Below are positions 51,668 through 59,355 of a stretch of 64,000 nucleotides of DNA, piece after piece; the stretch's first letter is position 1; every line of letters begins with the position of its first letter. Source of the stretch: Desulfitobacterium sp050251735 (GTDB taxonomy: Bacteria > Bacillota > Desulfitobacteriia > Desulfitobacteriales > Desulfitobacteriaceae); NCBI GenBank assembly GCA_050251735.1, contig JBFWMF010000012.1:43159-107158 (forward strand), given 5' to 3'. The notes beneath the pieces are model-generated. The model was not told the origin of the DNA. It saw only the letters and a program-made list of their open reading frames with translations, and made no database searches. Made by a program: the position numbers and the translations under genes.

Positions 51668-52816
51668 TTACCAGGAACGCTTTTCACTCCAATCAGAATT
51701 GCGATTCATATCTTGCCATGAATCCATTGGTTCAGAGGAATTATATTCTCTATCGTGTGAGGATTCCCAATTCCAGTTTTCGTTGTGATTTTCATTGTTA
51801 GAATTCCATTCCGATTGAGAATCTGAGGAAATTTCTGGGGTTGAGTTGGTTGAATCAGAGGGATTATGCATATTATTAGAAGATTCATTGGACCAGTTGT
51901 TATGCATAGAAGAGGAATCCTTTTCATTAGATGGTATCGAATTATAATCGTGATTATCTTTTGACTCCATTTGGGAATCCCATGAATTAGATGCCTCCTC
52001 ACTATGCTCTTCATTTATACTCGACTTCATAGATGATCTAATCTCAGTACATTCTCCACGGAAAAGGTCTGTTACGTTTACATTAGCTTCGGATAATACT
52101 TGGTGAGTATCACCGTTGCGTAGGGTTTCAGGCTGCATATTGATTCCGTTTTCTTGAAAGCGTTCATACATAATATGGTCATTAACGGACATTTCGTGTT
52201 TTTGTGCTTCCTTACGCACTTCTTTACTTGACTCGCCAACGACTAAATTCCCTGATATATTTAAACGAGTCATTTCACTTTGAATAGAATTTTTTAGCTG
52301 TTCATCATCGAGATTAGTCCTAAACCACTTAGACAAAGGTACGATACGGACAAAGATTAGGTTTTCAGACTCTTTCAGGTCTCCTGTTTTCACGGCATTG
52401 TCGATAATAAGCTTAATGGCTTGGTAAGTATCTTGATCTGCTAAAGATAATCCTTCATACATATAAGCCCCACCATCGATGTCACGTATTTCAATGACTT
52501 CACCATCTTTATTAACTAGAAGTTCAATGCCTTTATTGATATCTAGTGAAACAGAGGCTACAGCCATGTTTGGAAGAGCTAATAAATTAAAAGTAGCTAG
52601 GCTTAATGCCAGAAATAGGACAGCAGCAGAGGTAGCGTACTTAAGCCAAGATTGAGAATGAAATAGGAGCCGCCTACGTTTAATTTCCACCTCGATCATA
52701 TCACCAACTTGTGGAACTTCTTTGGGTGTTGGGACTTCGATAAAGTCTCCTTGTTCTGTGTAAATTGCAGTTACCTTTATAGAGGCCCGCATCACAATTC
52801 CTTTGGTTTTTTCCAT
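51668..52816 (-). CDS. rsgI: RsgI-type anti-sigma-I factor with Asn/Ser/Trp-rich outer domain
   Basis: This 382-residue membrane protein carries the RsgI N-terminal anti-sigma domain (GIVMRASIKVTAIYTEQGDF, EVPQVGDMIEVEIKRRR). One membrane helix follows (TSAAVLFLALSLATFNLLAL) and then an extracytosolic domain (VASVSLDINKGIELLVNKDG) found in RsgI proteins. The last 100 residues are low complexity, rich in Ser, Asn, Glu and Trp, and end in EKRSW. In other bacteria RsgI holds SigI at the membrane and releases it on an outside signal. ATG 52816 is nine bases after AGGTGG. It follows sigI directly. Confidence 0.9.
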   Translation of the reverse strand: MEKTKGIVMRASIKVTAIYTEQGDFIEVPTPKEVPQVGDMIEVEIKRRRLLFHSQSWLKYATSAAVLFLALSLATFNLLALPNMAVASVSLDINKGIELLVNKDGEVIEIRDIDGGAYMYEGLSLADQDTYQAIKLIIDNAVKTGDLKESENLIFVRIVPLSKWFRTNLDDEQLKNSIQSEMTRLNISGNLVVGESSKEVRKEAQKHEMSVNDHIMYERFQENGINMQPETLRNGDTHQVLSEANVNVTDLFRGECTEIRSSMKSSINEEHSEEASNSWDSQMESKDNHDYNSIPSNEKDSSSMHNNWSNESSNNMHNPSDSTNSTPEISSDSQSEWNSNNENHNENWNWESSHDREYNSSEPMDSWQDMNRNSDWSEKRSW

Positions 52817-52828
52817 AATATTAACCAC

Positions 52829-53551
52829 CTACTCCATAAGATCTGCAGTGATTTTTGTAAACGTTTTGAGTGGATAAAATTCAGGCTCTGACAGAATCAG
52901 GGTAAGAGCAATAATGTATTTTCTTCCCTTTTCTAAGACCTTACGTTTAACTCCAGTTGAAAGTTCTAGTTCTTTAATAGGCAAGAGTTTTCTCTGTTTT
53001 AATTGGGCTACCAAGTGAGGATAATTAACAAGGGTCAACGTTACACGAATGAGTGTTTGCTTGCTATCACGATGTTTAGGAGAGGTTTTAAGCAAGTCGT
53101 CTATGCTAACACCATACTCACTGAGTACCTTAATATATTTCTCCATAGCTTCGGCAAATTGGGTATTACTGTTTTCTTTTTGATATTGCTCTTGAGAATT
53201 ATTAATATCGTAGATACTTAATTCCTCGTCCTCAGGATTCATTGGAGATAAGGAGAGGTATTTGTGTTTTCCTTCTTTGCGAAAATAATCGACTAATCTT
53301 CTTCGGATAACGGTATGCGCAAAACTCTCAAAAGCCGCACCACCTTGAGGATCGAAGCTATCAATAGCTTCATTAAATGCCATAAGTGCTATGCTAAGCT
53401 CATCATCATTATCCCACGTTAAATACCTCTTGCATATTGTAGAACTAACCTTTGCGATAAAGGTTTTGTGAGATTCTATGATTTCTTCCCGAGCGAGTGT
53501 ATCGCCATTTTGAGCCGAGATAAGAGAATCTTTTAATATTTGTTCATGCAC
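52829..53551 (-). CDS. sigI: SigI, RNA polymerase sigma factor sigma-I
   Basis: This 240-residue sigma-70-like factor of the SigI type has region 2 segments (LTWDNDDELSIALMAFNEAI, SFDPQGGAAFESFAHTVIRR) and the SigI-specific C-terminal region with VSIDDLLKTSPKHRDSKQTL. SigI responds to heat or cell-wall/polysaccharide signals through RsgI. The start is taken as GTG 53551, eight bases after GGCGGAG; GTG 53560 abuts the ribosome site. A promoter of the SigI type lies just upstream, indicating autoregulation. rsgI is immediately downstream. Confidence 0.92.
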   Translation of the reverse strand: MHEQILKDSLISAQNGDTLAREEIIESHKTFIAKVSSTICKRYLTWDNDDELSIALMAFNEAIDSFDPQGGAAFESFAHTVIRRRLVDYFRKEGKHKYLSLSPMNPEDEELSIYDINNSQEQYQKENSNTQFAEAMEKYIKVLSEYGVSIDDLLKTSPKHRDSKQTLIRVTLTLVNYPHLVAQLKQRKLLPIKELELSTGVKRKVLEKGRKYIIALTLILSEPEFYPLKTFTKITADLME

Positions 53552-53576
53552 CTTAATCACTCCGCCTAGTTATTCG

Positions 53577-53606
53577 TTCGTAATAAGAGAACCTTTTTTA
53601 TGGGGT
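53577..53606 (-). promoter_or_regulatory. Putative SigI-dependent promoter of sigI-rsgI
   Basis: On the minus strand ACCCCA (53606-53601) and CGAA (53580-53577) are exactly 20 bases apart, the same spacing as the two sites at 53759 and 57594. ACCCCC-type -35 and CGAA -10 elements are reported for SigI in Bacillus and Clostridium, as I recall. Confidence 0.6.
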
Positions 53607-53696
53607 AGGGTAAAAGAATTTAAAGTAAATTATAGTGCATGAATGTTACAGGAATGTCACAATTCGTTTGTTTTTCTGTAACATAAGGAAATAGAG

Positions 53697-53725
53697 AGGC
53701 GAGTGAAATAACCACTCGCCTTTGT
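53697..53725 (+). terminator. Hairpin GGCGAGT upstream of the SigI-like promoter
   Basis: AGGCGAGTG pairs with CACTCGCCT, followed by TTTG. No gene precedes it on the plus strand; on the minus strand it lies upstream of sigI. Confidence 0.5.
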
Positions 53726-53758
53726 AACATTATTAGATTTGCTCAAAACTTTAAAAGT

Positions 53759-53788
53759 ACCCCCTGAAAAAGTTAGTCTTTTATCGAA
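53759..53788 (+). promoter_or_regulatory. Putative SigI-dependent promoter without a recognised gene
   Basis: ACCCCC (53759-53764), 20 bases, CGAA (53785-53788). The flanks TTAAAAGT and GAAAAAGTTAG also match the site at 57594. It points away from sigI. Confidence 0.6.
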
Positions 53789-54236
53789 GGTCTAGAAGGG
53801 CTAATAGAGCAGAAGCTACTACTAACAAGTAACTTATAAACCCCGATGCTCAGTAATATTTGGGGAGGCCTGGAATGGTTAAGGTAAGGCTATTTGATGG
53901 AATGGTTAGCATTGGTGTATAGTACGCATGGATATTCCACAAAATTTCAATATCGATTTTTTGTTGTGCCTACAGATATGGCGGAGAAGGGAGTGGTATA
54001 ATTACTTGAAGGCGAGTAAAAATACTCGTCTTTCTTTATATGACAAATTCACAATCTGGATGCTTTATTTAAATACTTGCTTATGCGTGTAGTACACTTT
54101 TTTATAGAATTGTGATCATCACAGATAGTCCGCGTAAATCAATGTATATTTGTTCAGAGATACTTTTGCGATTGCAGTAGCTATTCACATACAGTCCTTA
54201 ATATTAAAGATTCTTTAGAATAGCATTCTAATTAAC
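53789..54236 (+). other. Region downstream of the orphan SigI-like promoter
   Basis: A transcript from the promoter would run to the hairpin at 54011-54034 (GGCGAGTA pairing with TACTCGTC, then TTTC), about 240 bases. It holds only a 15-codon frame at 53875-53922 behind the strong site GGGGAGG (MVKVRLFDGMVSIGV). It could be a small RNA, a leader, or the remnant of a gene removed by the neighbouring insertion sequence. The 200 bases after the hairpin hold nothing I recognise. Confidence 0.4.
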
Positions 54237-55680
54237 TCAACTTTCGCACCCCGGTTGTGCGATCAAAGCCTTGATATAACTAGGTAATTCAGCAACCCAT
54301 TTGTGTAATTGATTTAAGGATTTGTAATTTCCCGGTTTATTGGGTAGTAGGTTAAGAACAAACGCCATCAACTGACGTAAAGCTGTTTTCAAATCTAAAT
54401 CCATAACCTCATCTGCAAAAAGATAAAACAATCCCCCAAGGGAACGTTCATCATTGTTTTCTCTACGTTCCCACTCAAGGATGAGGTAACGGGAAAAGAC
54501 AATGGTTGTATGGCTAATCATCATATCAAATGATCGACCTTGGAATTCAGCAACCAGCTTCAAGTGCGACTTAGCCATTTTGAAAAAGGTCTCTATGCCC
54601 CAACGCATCCCATAAATTCTTACAACTTCAGCATCCTCTAATGTAAGATCTGTTGTTAAAATCGCTAACCATTCTCTTCGGTTATTGCGATTCTGAACGA
54701 AAACAATTTTTAAGGCTAAGCCTGTAGAGGTTTGAACACGAATAGAACCAAGGATTGCGGCTTTCGAGTTCTTAGGGACTTTAGTATAAAGCTCTCGTAA
54801 ACTGAATGAGCTTTCTTCAAAGAGATAACGCTGCTTGAGTTCTTTAACCATTCCAATAACGTGAAGTTCCTTATCCATTAGCTTTTGTAAAAGTGGAGCA
54901 TGAGTAAACCAACTATCCATTAGGACGTAATCCGCTGAGAATCCAGCCTTAAGAGCCTGTTCAAGCATTTGGACGACCGCATCTGGTTTAGAGTTTAATG
55001 CCCCCATCCGTCGTTTATAACCAATGGATCGTTTGTCCAAGCCCTCTTTCATTTCACAAAGACGGTTTTTAATCTTAGCGGAACTCATCAGTGTGAAATC
55101 AATGGGTGCGAAGCTGTAGCCATCAGACCAACCCAATGTAAGCAGGTTTTAGCATCGGACAAAACGACCTGAAACATGATCAAAAATCCGAGCTAAGAGT
55201 TCAACCTCTTACTTCGTTCTCGGCTCATTACAGAATCATCCACAATGAAAACACGGATACGCCCAGCGGAGGTGAGTTTTTCAAATCGCCCTACGACCTT
55301 GAGACTGAGTAACTGATAGAAACGTCTCCAGTTATATCGAGATTCATAAGAAACCGATAAACGACGTCTTTACCGGGAAGAGAATCAGCTCGATTTCCTT
55401 CGAGTAGACGAAACAGGTTACGTCCTTGGAAAACTAACTGAAAAATGATTTGGAATACAGTGAAACTCGAAACTCCATAGGACTTGCGGATTCCAGCGTT
55501 TCGAAGAAGTTGACTCAGTTTAAGAGAAGAAAAAATTAAAGAAAGCTGATTTTGGTGCTGTTCAGACAGAGAGTTGTGTTGTAACATTTAGTTATACACC
55601 TTTCTGTTTGGAATTATGGGAGTTTGCTCACTTCCATTTTACCAAATTGGAAAGGCGTTTTTCTGTCAATCGCGAATAAT
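54225..55680 (-). mobile_element. IS4-family insertion sequence remnant
   Basis: The transposase remnant plus short flanks of roughly 100 bases on the right define the element. Exact ends are uncertain: both flanks carry a short TAATTA-containing sequence (about 54226 and about 55670), but a full terminal inverted repeat and target duplication could not be seen. Confidence 0.6.
54237..55587 (-). pseudogene. Degraded IS4-family transposase
   Basis: Two reading frames on the minus strand are pieces of one transposase. The N-terminal piece (55291-55587) begins MLQHNSLSEQHQNQLSL; the C-terminal piece (54237-55136) holds the DDE core, with the YREK signature of the IS4 family in YGMRWGIETFFKMAK. 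Reading the frames between them recovers the missing part (RIRVFIVDDSVMSRERSK, then LLARIFDHVSGRFV, then NLLTLGWSDG), so there are at least two frameshifts (near 55340 and 55200) and a nonsense codon near 55148. The element is not expected to make active transposase. Confidence 0.88.
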
Positions 55681-55855
55681 TAAAAGAGCCAACCGGATAC
55701 TCAACACCCCTGATGCTATAGTACTGATGATAGATGGTACTATTTGCGATTAGAAATTTATTAATGGATGTGCTTTGGTATGGTATGGTACAATGAACGC
55801 GATAAACTATGTGGCAAGTAATAAACGGGGAGTTTTTTGGGGGGGGGAGAGTGCT

Positions 55856-56290
55856 ATGCAGATTTCAAGCAGATTTACGATTGCAATTCATGTACTCATT
55901 TGCATTGAAACATTCAAGAACGATAAAAAAGTAACCAGCAATTTCCTTGCCTCAAGTGTGAATGCAAACCCTGTTGTAATAAGAAGATTGCTGCAGCAAT
56001 TGAAGGCGACTAGCATTGTAAATGTTGTGCGTGGCAGCGGTGGTGCGGAAATCGCAAAGCCGCTTGACGAAATCACATTGCTTGATATCTACAATGCGGT
56101 AGAGTGTGTAAACGGGAATCTTTTCAACTTCCACGGAAATCCGAATGGACTCTGCCCTGTTGGAAGAAATATCCACGGGATTCTGGATGCAAGGCTCGAT
56201 CAGATCCAAAAAGCAATGGAGACGGAAATGAAGTCCGTAACCATGGCGGACATCATGAAGGAAACCAAAAAGGTAATATCAGCAGAATAA
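55856..56290 (+). CDS. Rrf2-family transcriptional regulator
   Basis: This 144-residue winged-helix regulator has a typical Rrf2 start MQISSRFTIAIHVLICIE and helix-turn-helix region VTSNFLASSVNANPVVIRRL followed by LQQLKATSIVNVVRGSGGA. It lacks the three closely spaced cysteines of IscR, so an iron-sulfur cluster is not evident. It resembles the YwnA/CymR-like group. ATG 55856 follows a run of nine G with GAGAG, so the ribosome site lies in a homopolymer. The longer frame from 55775 would include that run and is not favoured. A cupin gene follows and is probably its target. Confidence 0.85.
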   Translation: MQISSRFTIAIHVLICIETFKNDKKVTSNFLASSVNANPVVIRRLLQQLKATSIVNVVRGSGGAEIAKPLDEITLLDIYNAVECVNGNLFNFHGNPNGLCPVGRNIHGILDARLDQIQKAMETEMKSVTMADIMKETKKVISAE

Positions 56291-56291
56291 A

Positions 56292-56329
56292 ACATCCCGT
56301 ATTTCATCAAGTGGAATACGGGTGTTTTT
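56292..56329 (+). terminator. Terminator after the Rrf2 gene
   Basis: ACATCCCGTATT pairs with AATACGGGTGT, followed by TTTTTA. Confidence 0.85.
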
Positions 56330-56351
56330 ATAAACTCTTTAGTTGTAACTA

Positions 56352-56409
56352 TTGACAATTACATCACGGCTGTGCTACATTGCCATGTAGTAACAATAAA
56401 AGTTACAAC
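56352..56409 (+). promoter_or_regulatory. Promoter and palindrome before the cupin gene
   Basis: TTGACA (56352-56357) and TACATT (56376-56381) with an 18-base spacer. CTACATTGCCATGTAG (56375-56390) is a palindrome over the -10, and GTTGTAAC (56342-56349) faces GTTACAAC (56402-56409). Either may bind the Rrf2 regulator. Confidence 0.5.
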
Positions 56410-56431
56410 AATATTTATCGGAGGGCATATT

Positions 56432-56791
56432 ATGCAAAATTTCAGTAAAGTAAGCGTTGCACAGGATGCAAGAACAGAACTTCGCGACAAACTCTCTTTA
56501 ACTGGGGCGGAAGTGAGTATCAACAATCTTCCTGCCGGGGCAAGTGTTCCTTTCGTTCATTCGCACAAGAAGAACGAAGAAATCTATATGATTCTCGCTG
56601 GAAAAGGGAAAGCCGTGATTGATGGAGAAACAGTGACGCTTGAAGTAGGCGACTGGGTTCGTATTTCTCCTGCAGCAAAGCGACAGTTCTTCGCCGCTAG
56701 TGATTCTGCAATCAGCTTCGCTTGCATTCAGGTCAAAGAGAATTCTCTGGAAGGCTACACTATGGATGATGCGGTTGTTCAGGCTGATTAA
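56432..56791 (+). CDS. Cupin-domain protein
   Basis: This 119-residue single-domain beta-barrel has the cupin metal-binding motif in VPFVHSHKKNEEIYMILAGK, with the second part in VGDWVRISPAAKRQF. Such proteins bind sugars or small ligands, or act as small dioxygenase- or isomerase-like enzymes; no specific activity can be assigned. ATG 56432 follows CGGAGGG. It is divergent from nothing and lies 140 bases after the Rrf2 gene with its own promoter. Confidence 0.8.
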   Translation: MQNFSKVSVAQDARTELRDKLSLTGAEVSINNLPAGASVPFVHSHKKNEEIYMILAGKGKAVIDGETVTLEVGDWVRISPAAKRQFFAASDSAISFACIQVKENSLEGYTMDDAVVQAD

Positions 56792-57000
56792 AAACGCTCC
56801 CACAAGGCTGTTCCCAGCGATTTGCTACGCGTCAAATCAAAACTTATCGAACCGATAGTATGTCTAACTCATTTGTCCTAATAAAGAAACAGGCACAGAT
56901 ACCATTTTGGTGTTTGTGCCTGTTTCTTTTACCGCCTGTAGATTGTCAATGAAAATTGACAATCTACACAGGGTACAGACCGTAGACAAAAACGGTGCCT
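56792..57000. other. Gap with successive hairpins after the cupin gene
   Basis: Two perfect hairpins lie here: a terminator at 56883-56930 (AAGAAACAGGCACA with its complement, then TTTT) and GTAGATTGTCAAT with its complement at 56938-56967. A third, AAAAACGGTGCCTT with its complement (56988-57026), overlaps the end of the transposase remnant and could be its terminator. Confidence 0.6.
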
Positions 57001-57500
57001 TATGCAAAGTGCAAGGCACCGTTTTTCCTGTTAATAACAAATATCAAGTCGTTCAAAGATATTTTTTGAGTGAGGTGCGAAAGAAGGGAACGGAGCATAC
57101 CCTTTCTCCGGTTCCAAGTCGCGAGCTTTTTTAAATTCATTCAAGCAAAAGTAAGCGTCACCTGCATCTTCACTTTTTGCAGACCACGCAATTGCGTATA
57201 GCGCATCATGTGCTTCTCTTTGGCATCGGCAAACACACGTTCAATGGTTTCGCTTCTTAGCTTGTAAATATCCCTATACTTGGGCGTATGGCGGTAATCT
57301 TCCGCCAGTTCCATATATGGTTCCCATACATGGCGAATTACTACCTTTTGACAGGATTTACTCTCTGTACACCGGTAACGTACGGGGCATATTTCGCATA
57401 TTCGGATTACTTTTATATTCCCGATAACCGTCACGGTTGGTCGTGGAATACATTAAAAGGCTGATTGTTAGGACAGAGTATGAACAAAATTATCGTCTCA
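57000..57500 (-). pseudogene. C-terminal remnant of an IS1182-family transposase
   Basis: The minus-strand frame 57141-57434 carries HVWEPYMELAEDYRHTPKY, SETIERVFADAKEKHMMRYT and RGLQKVKMQVTLTFA, the C-terminal part of IS1182-type transposases. The expected next residue Cys is replaced by TGA, after which the same frame continues MNLKKLATWNRRKG to base 57000. Upstream, YSTTNRDGYREYKSNP and CPNNQPF are found in other frames, so there are also two frameshifts. The N-terminal half is missing. Confidence 0.85.
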
Positions 57501-57530
57501 AAACTCAATCCATAACTGGGTTAGCGTTAA

Positions 57531-57560
57531 TTTTCGCTCTGCGAAAGTTGAGTAATTAAT
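57531..57560 (+). other. Sequence matching the end of the IS4-type element
   Basis: TGCGAAAGTTGAGT followed by AATTAA matches, in opposite orientation, the transposase stop region and right end of the IS4 element at about 54226-54248. It could be a leftover end of a second copy. Confidence 0.35.
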
Positions 57561-57593
57561 TTAAAGTAAATTTCTTAAAATATTATTAAAGGT

Positions 57594-57623
57594 ACCCCCC
57601 AAAAAGTTAGCTTTCTAGTCGAA
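57594..57623 (+). promoter_or_regulatory. Putative SigI-dependent promoter of the 57719 gene
   Basis: ACCCCC (57594-57599), 20 bases, CGAA (57620-57623). Between them lies AAAAAGTTAG, as in the 53759 site. The gene start is about 95 bases downstream. Confidence 0.6.
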
Positions 57624-57718
57624 AGACTACTTAAGAAAGGAGGGGTCAACAAAAAACAAGTAAGTACTTAAAGGTTTTCTAATTAGGATTTTAATAAAAT
57701 AGGAAAAGGAGATTATTT

Positions 57719-58198
57719 ATGAAGAATTTTAGAAATAAGTTTTTTACAGGTGCATTAGCTCTAGGTTTATTTGTTGGAGGAGCTGGAATTGCAACAGCCG
57801 CGACTTCTACAGATTATCAGCAAAAGGTGGAAGATTGGATTAAAAATGATCCGAATCCAATGGTTATGAATATGAATACTAGTTCCCCCAGTTCTACAAC
57901 GCCAACAGCTGCAGATCCTTCTACTACTACACAGACTCCGGCTGATTCTACAACACCTTCCCAAGAAACTGTTCAGCAACAAACTCCAACTCAACAAACA
58001 CCTCAAAAACCAGCAGTACCTAAATCTACTCCTAAACCGGCTCCCAGTCAGCCTTCAACACCAGCTCCAAGCCAAAACTATCAATACAATTATTGTCCTC
58101 CCCAATGGGATCAAAATTGTTGGAACGGAAATTGGAACGGAAATGGTAACGGTAACGGAAATAGGATGTCTAACAACGGTTCAGGTTATAGATGGTAA
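57719..58198 (+). CDS. Secreted Pro/Gln/Thr-rich protein with aromatic C-terminus
   Basis: This 159-residue protein has a Sec signal peptide (FFTGALALGLFVGGAGIATA, cut after ATAA). The mature part is a short ordered segment (YQQKVEDWIKNDPNPMV), a Ser/Thr/Pro/Gln-rich linker of about 65 residues of the cell-wall-spanning kind, and a C-terminus rich in Asn, Gly, Trp and Tyr with two Cys (YNYCPPQWDQNCWNG, then NGN repeats) ending GYRW. It lies behind a SigI-type promoter. ATG has AAAAGGAG upstream; a perfect 16-base hairpin terminator follows. Confidence 0.8.
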   Translation: MKNFRNKFFTGALALGLFVGGAGIATAATSTDYQQKVEDWIKNDPNPMVMNMNTSSPSSTTPTAADPSTTTQTPADSTTPSQETVQQQTPTQQTPQKPAVPKSTPKPAPSQPSTPAPSQNYQYNYCPPQWDQNCWNGNWNGNGNGNGNRMSNNGSGYRW

Positions 58199-58205
58199 TA
58201 TCTTA

Positions 58206-58252
58206 AAAGGTAAATGGCAGGTTGCCTAAAATAGCCTGCCATTTACCTTTCT
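58206..58252 (+). terminator. Terminator after the 57719 gene
   Basis: AAAGGTAAATGGCAGG pairs perfectly with CCTGCCATTTACCTTT. Confidence 0.85.
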
Positions 58253-58285
58253 AAGGTGTAATTGAAATAGGTTAATTATCGAAAG

Positions 58286-58337
58286 TTTCTAAATCACAAT
58301 AATGTTAAAATTTTGTAACATTATTGTGATTTAGAAA
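58286..58337 (+). repeat. 22-base perfect inverted repeat before the 58371 gene
   Basis: The left arm 58286-58307 starts TTTCTAAATCAC; the right arm 58316-58337 is its exact complement, with an 8-base loop AAATTTTG. It ends 34 bases before the start codon. Very AT-rich; it is not followed by a T-run. Confidence 0.9.
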
Positions 58338-58370
58338 TTTTATAATTACCTATAAAAAGGGGGAATACAA

Positions 58371-58667
58371 ATGAAAATTTTCAAGAAAACCTTAATTCTA
58401 TGTGCTGCGGCCACATTCTTAACGGCTGGATTAACCACTCCAAACATCAACGCTGCTCCAATGTCACCACAAGGATACTGGACTGTTCAAGAATCTGATC
58501 AAAATCAGTCTGGGTCTGAATCCTCTCAAAGGCCATCTTATTATCCCTACTATGGTCAGATGAATCCTGGATACGGGTCAGATAATGGTTGGTACAACTA
58601 CGGAAATAGCCGCTGGAACGGTAATAATGGTTGGAACATGAGTCGTTCAGGGTGGTGGTGCTGGTAA
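58371..58667 (+). CDS. Small secreted Tyr/Gly/Trp-rich protein ending in Trp-Cys-Trp
   Basis: This 98-residue protein has a Sec signal peptide (LILCAAATFLTAGLTTPNIN, probable cut after NAA). The mature part is Gln/Ser-rich (QESDQNQSGSESSQ), then Tyr/Gly/Asn/Trp-rich (RPSYYPYYGQMNPGYGS, NNGWNMSRSGWWCW) with a single Cys in the last three residues. The ending resembles the 49221 protein. ATG follows AAAGGGGG. Function unknown; the low-complexity aromatic tail suggests a surface or wall-associated protein. Confidence 0.75.
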   Translation: MKIFKKTLILCAAATFLTAGLTTPNINAAPMSPQGYWTVQESDQNQSGSESSQRPSYYPYYGQMNPGYGSDNGWYNYGNSRWNGNNGWNMSRSGWWCW

Positions 58668-58729
58668 CGTATCGAATCTGCAAAATAGTTTTTGATCTTA
58701 ACTAGAATAATATTGAAGGGGTAGTTTGT

Positions 58730-59083
58730 ATGAAGAAAAAAATCATCACTATTTTTGCCTCTGTTTCCATCCTAGCTTTAGCAGCGGTTCCTACATATGC
58801 AGCAATGACAGATCAACAAAAAACGGAAATAGATGCTTTGAACCAGCAAATGCTAGAGGTACAAAAACAGATCGTCGATAAATATGCGGAGGCAGGAGAA
58901 ATTACCCAGGATCAAGCAGAAGCGACTAAGGATAATATTGATGTTTATGAGAAGAATAGGCAACAATATTCTGGGCAATATGGCTCAAATGCACCTGCAC
59001 AAGGTTATGGTTGGGGATATGGTCCAGGATATTGCTGTGGTGGGGGAGCTTATGGTGGTGGCTACTACGGTGGTCGTTGGTAA
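58730..59083 (+). CDS. DUF2680-family secreted protein with Gly/Tyr tail
   Basis: This 117-residue protein has a Sec signal peptide (IFASVSILALAAVPTYAA). A short helical DUF2680 segment follows (MTDQQKTEIDALNQQMLEVQ, then KYAEAGEITQDQAEATKDNI), resembling YckD-type proteins of unknown function. The last 40 residues are Gly/Tyr-rich with two adjacent Cys (GYGPGYCCGGGAYGG) and end GGRW. ATG lies after GAAGGGG. A hairpin terminator follows at 59148. Confidence 0.82.
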   Translation: MKKKIITIFASVSILALAAVPTYAAMTDQQKTEIDALNQQMLEVQKQIVDKYAEAGEITQDQAEATKDNIDVYEKNRQQYSGQYGSNAPAQGYGWGYGPGYCCGGGAYGGGYYGGRW

Positions 59084-59147
59084 ATAAATAATATAATTAT
59101 GTAAAAGAATGGCTTACACTCAGAGCCGCTTTTAGACCTATAGTTAA

Positions 59148-59190
59148 TAAACCGTCAACTGATGTACCAGTTGACGGTTTATATATTTTA
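59148..59190 (+). terminator. Terminator after the DUF2680 gene
   Basis: TAAACCGTCAACTG pairs with CAGTTGACGGTTTA, followed by TATATTTTATT. Confidence 0.85.
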
Positions 59191-59304
59191 TTCTGATATT
59201 CAATTATAAGCCTTTTTTTGATCTTTACCTAGCAAGGTTTATTTTGGCTCTTTTAGCTGGGAAGTATACATCATCATTTTCTGTTAATCCGATAGTCCTT
59301 GAGA

Positions 59305-59355
59305 TTAGTTGGAAGGTCTACCTTTGCCAGCCTGTCCAACTTTTGCTTTAGTCAT
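59305..59355 (-). CDS. 16-codon ORF with a very strong ribosome site
   Basis: On the minus strand GGAGGAGGACAG precedes ATG, opening MTKAKVGQAGKGRPSN. It is a basic, Gly-rich peptide downstream of the P-type ATPase gene on the same strand. The 385-base gap from 59084 to 59468 holds nothing else recognisable beyond the terminator at 59148. Translation is likely from the ribosome site alone; function unknown. Confidence 0.35.
   Translation of the reverse strand: MTKAKVGQAGKGRPSN

Noticed and set aside
55856..56290. IscR-type iron-sulfur sensing by the Rrf2 regulator
   Set aside because: The three closely spaced cysteines are missing.
57719..58198. Sortase (LPXTG) anchoring of the Pro-rich exported protein
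   Set aside because: No LPXTG-like motif, hydrophobic tail or basic end is present; the C-terminus is hydrophilic and aromatic.
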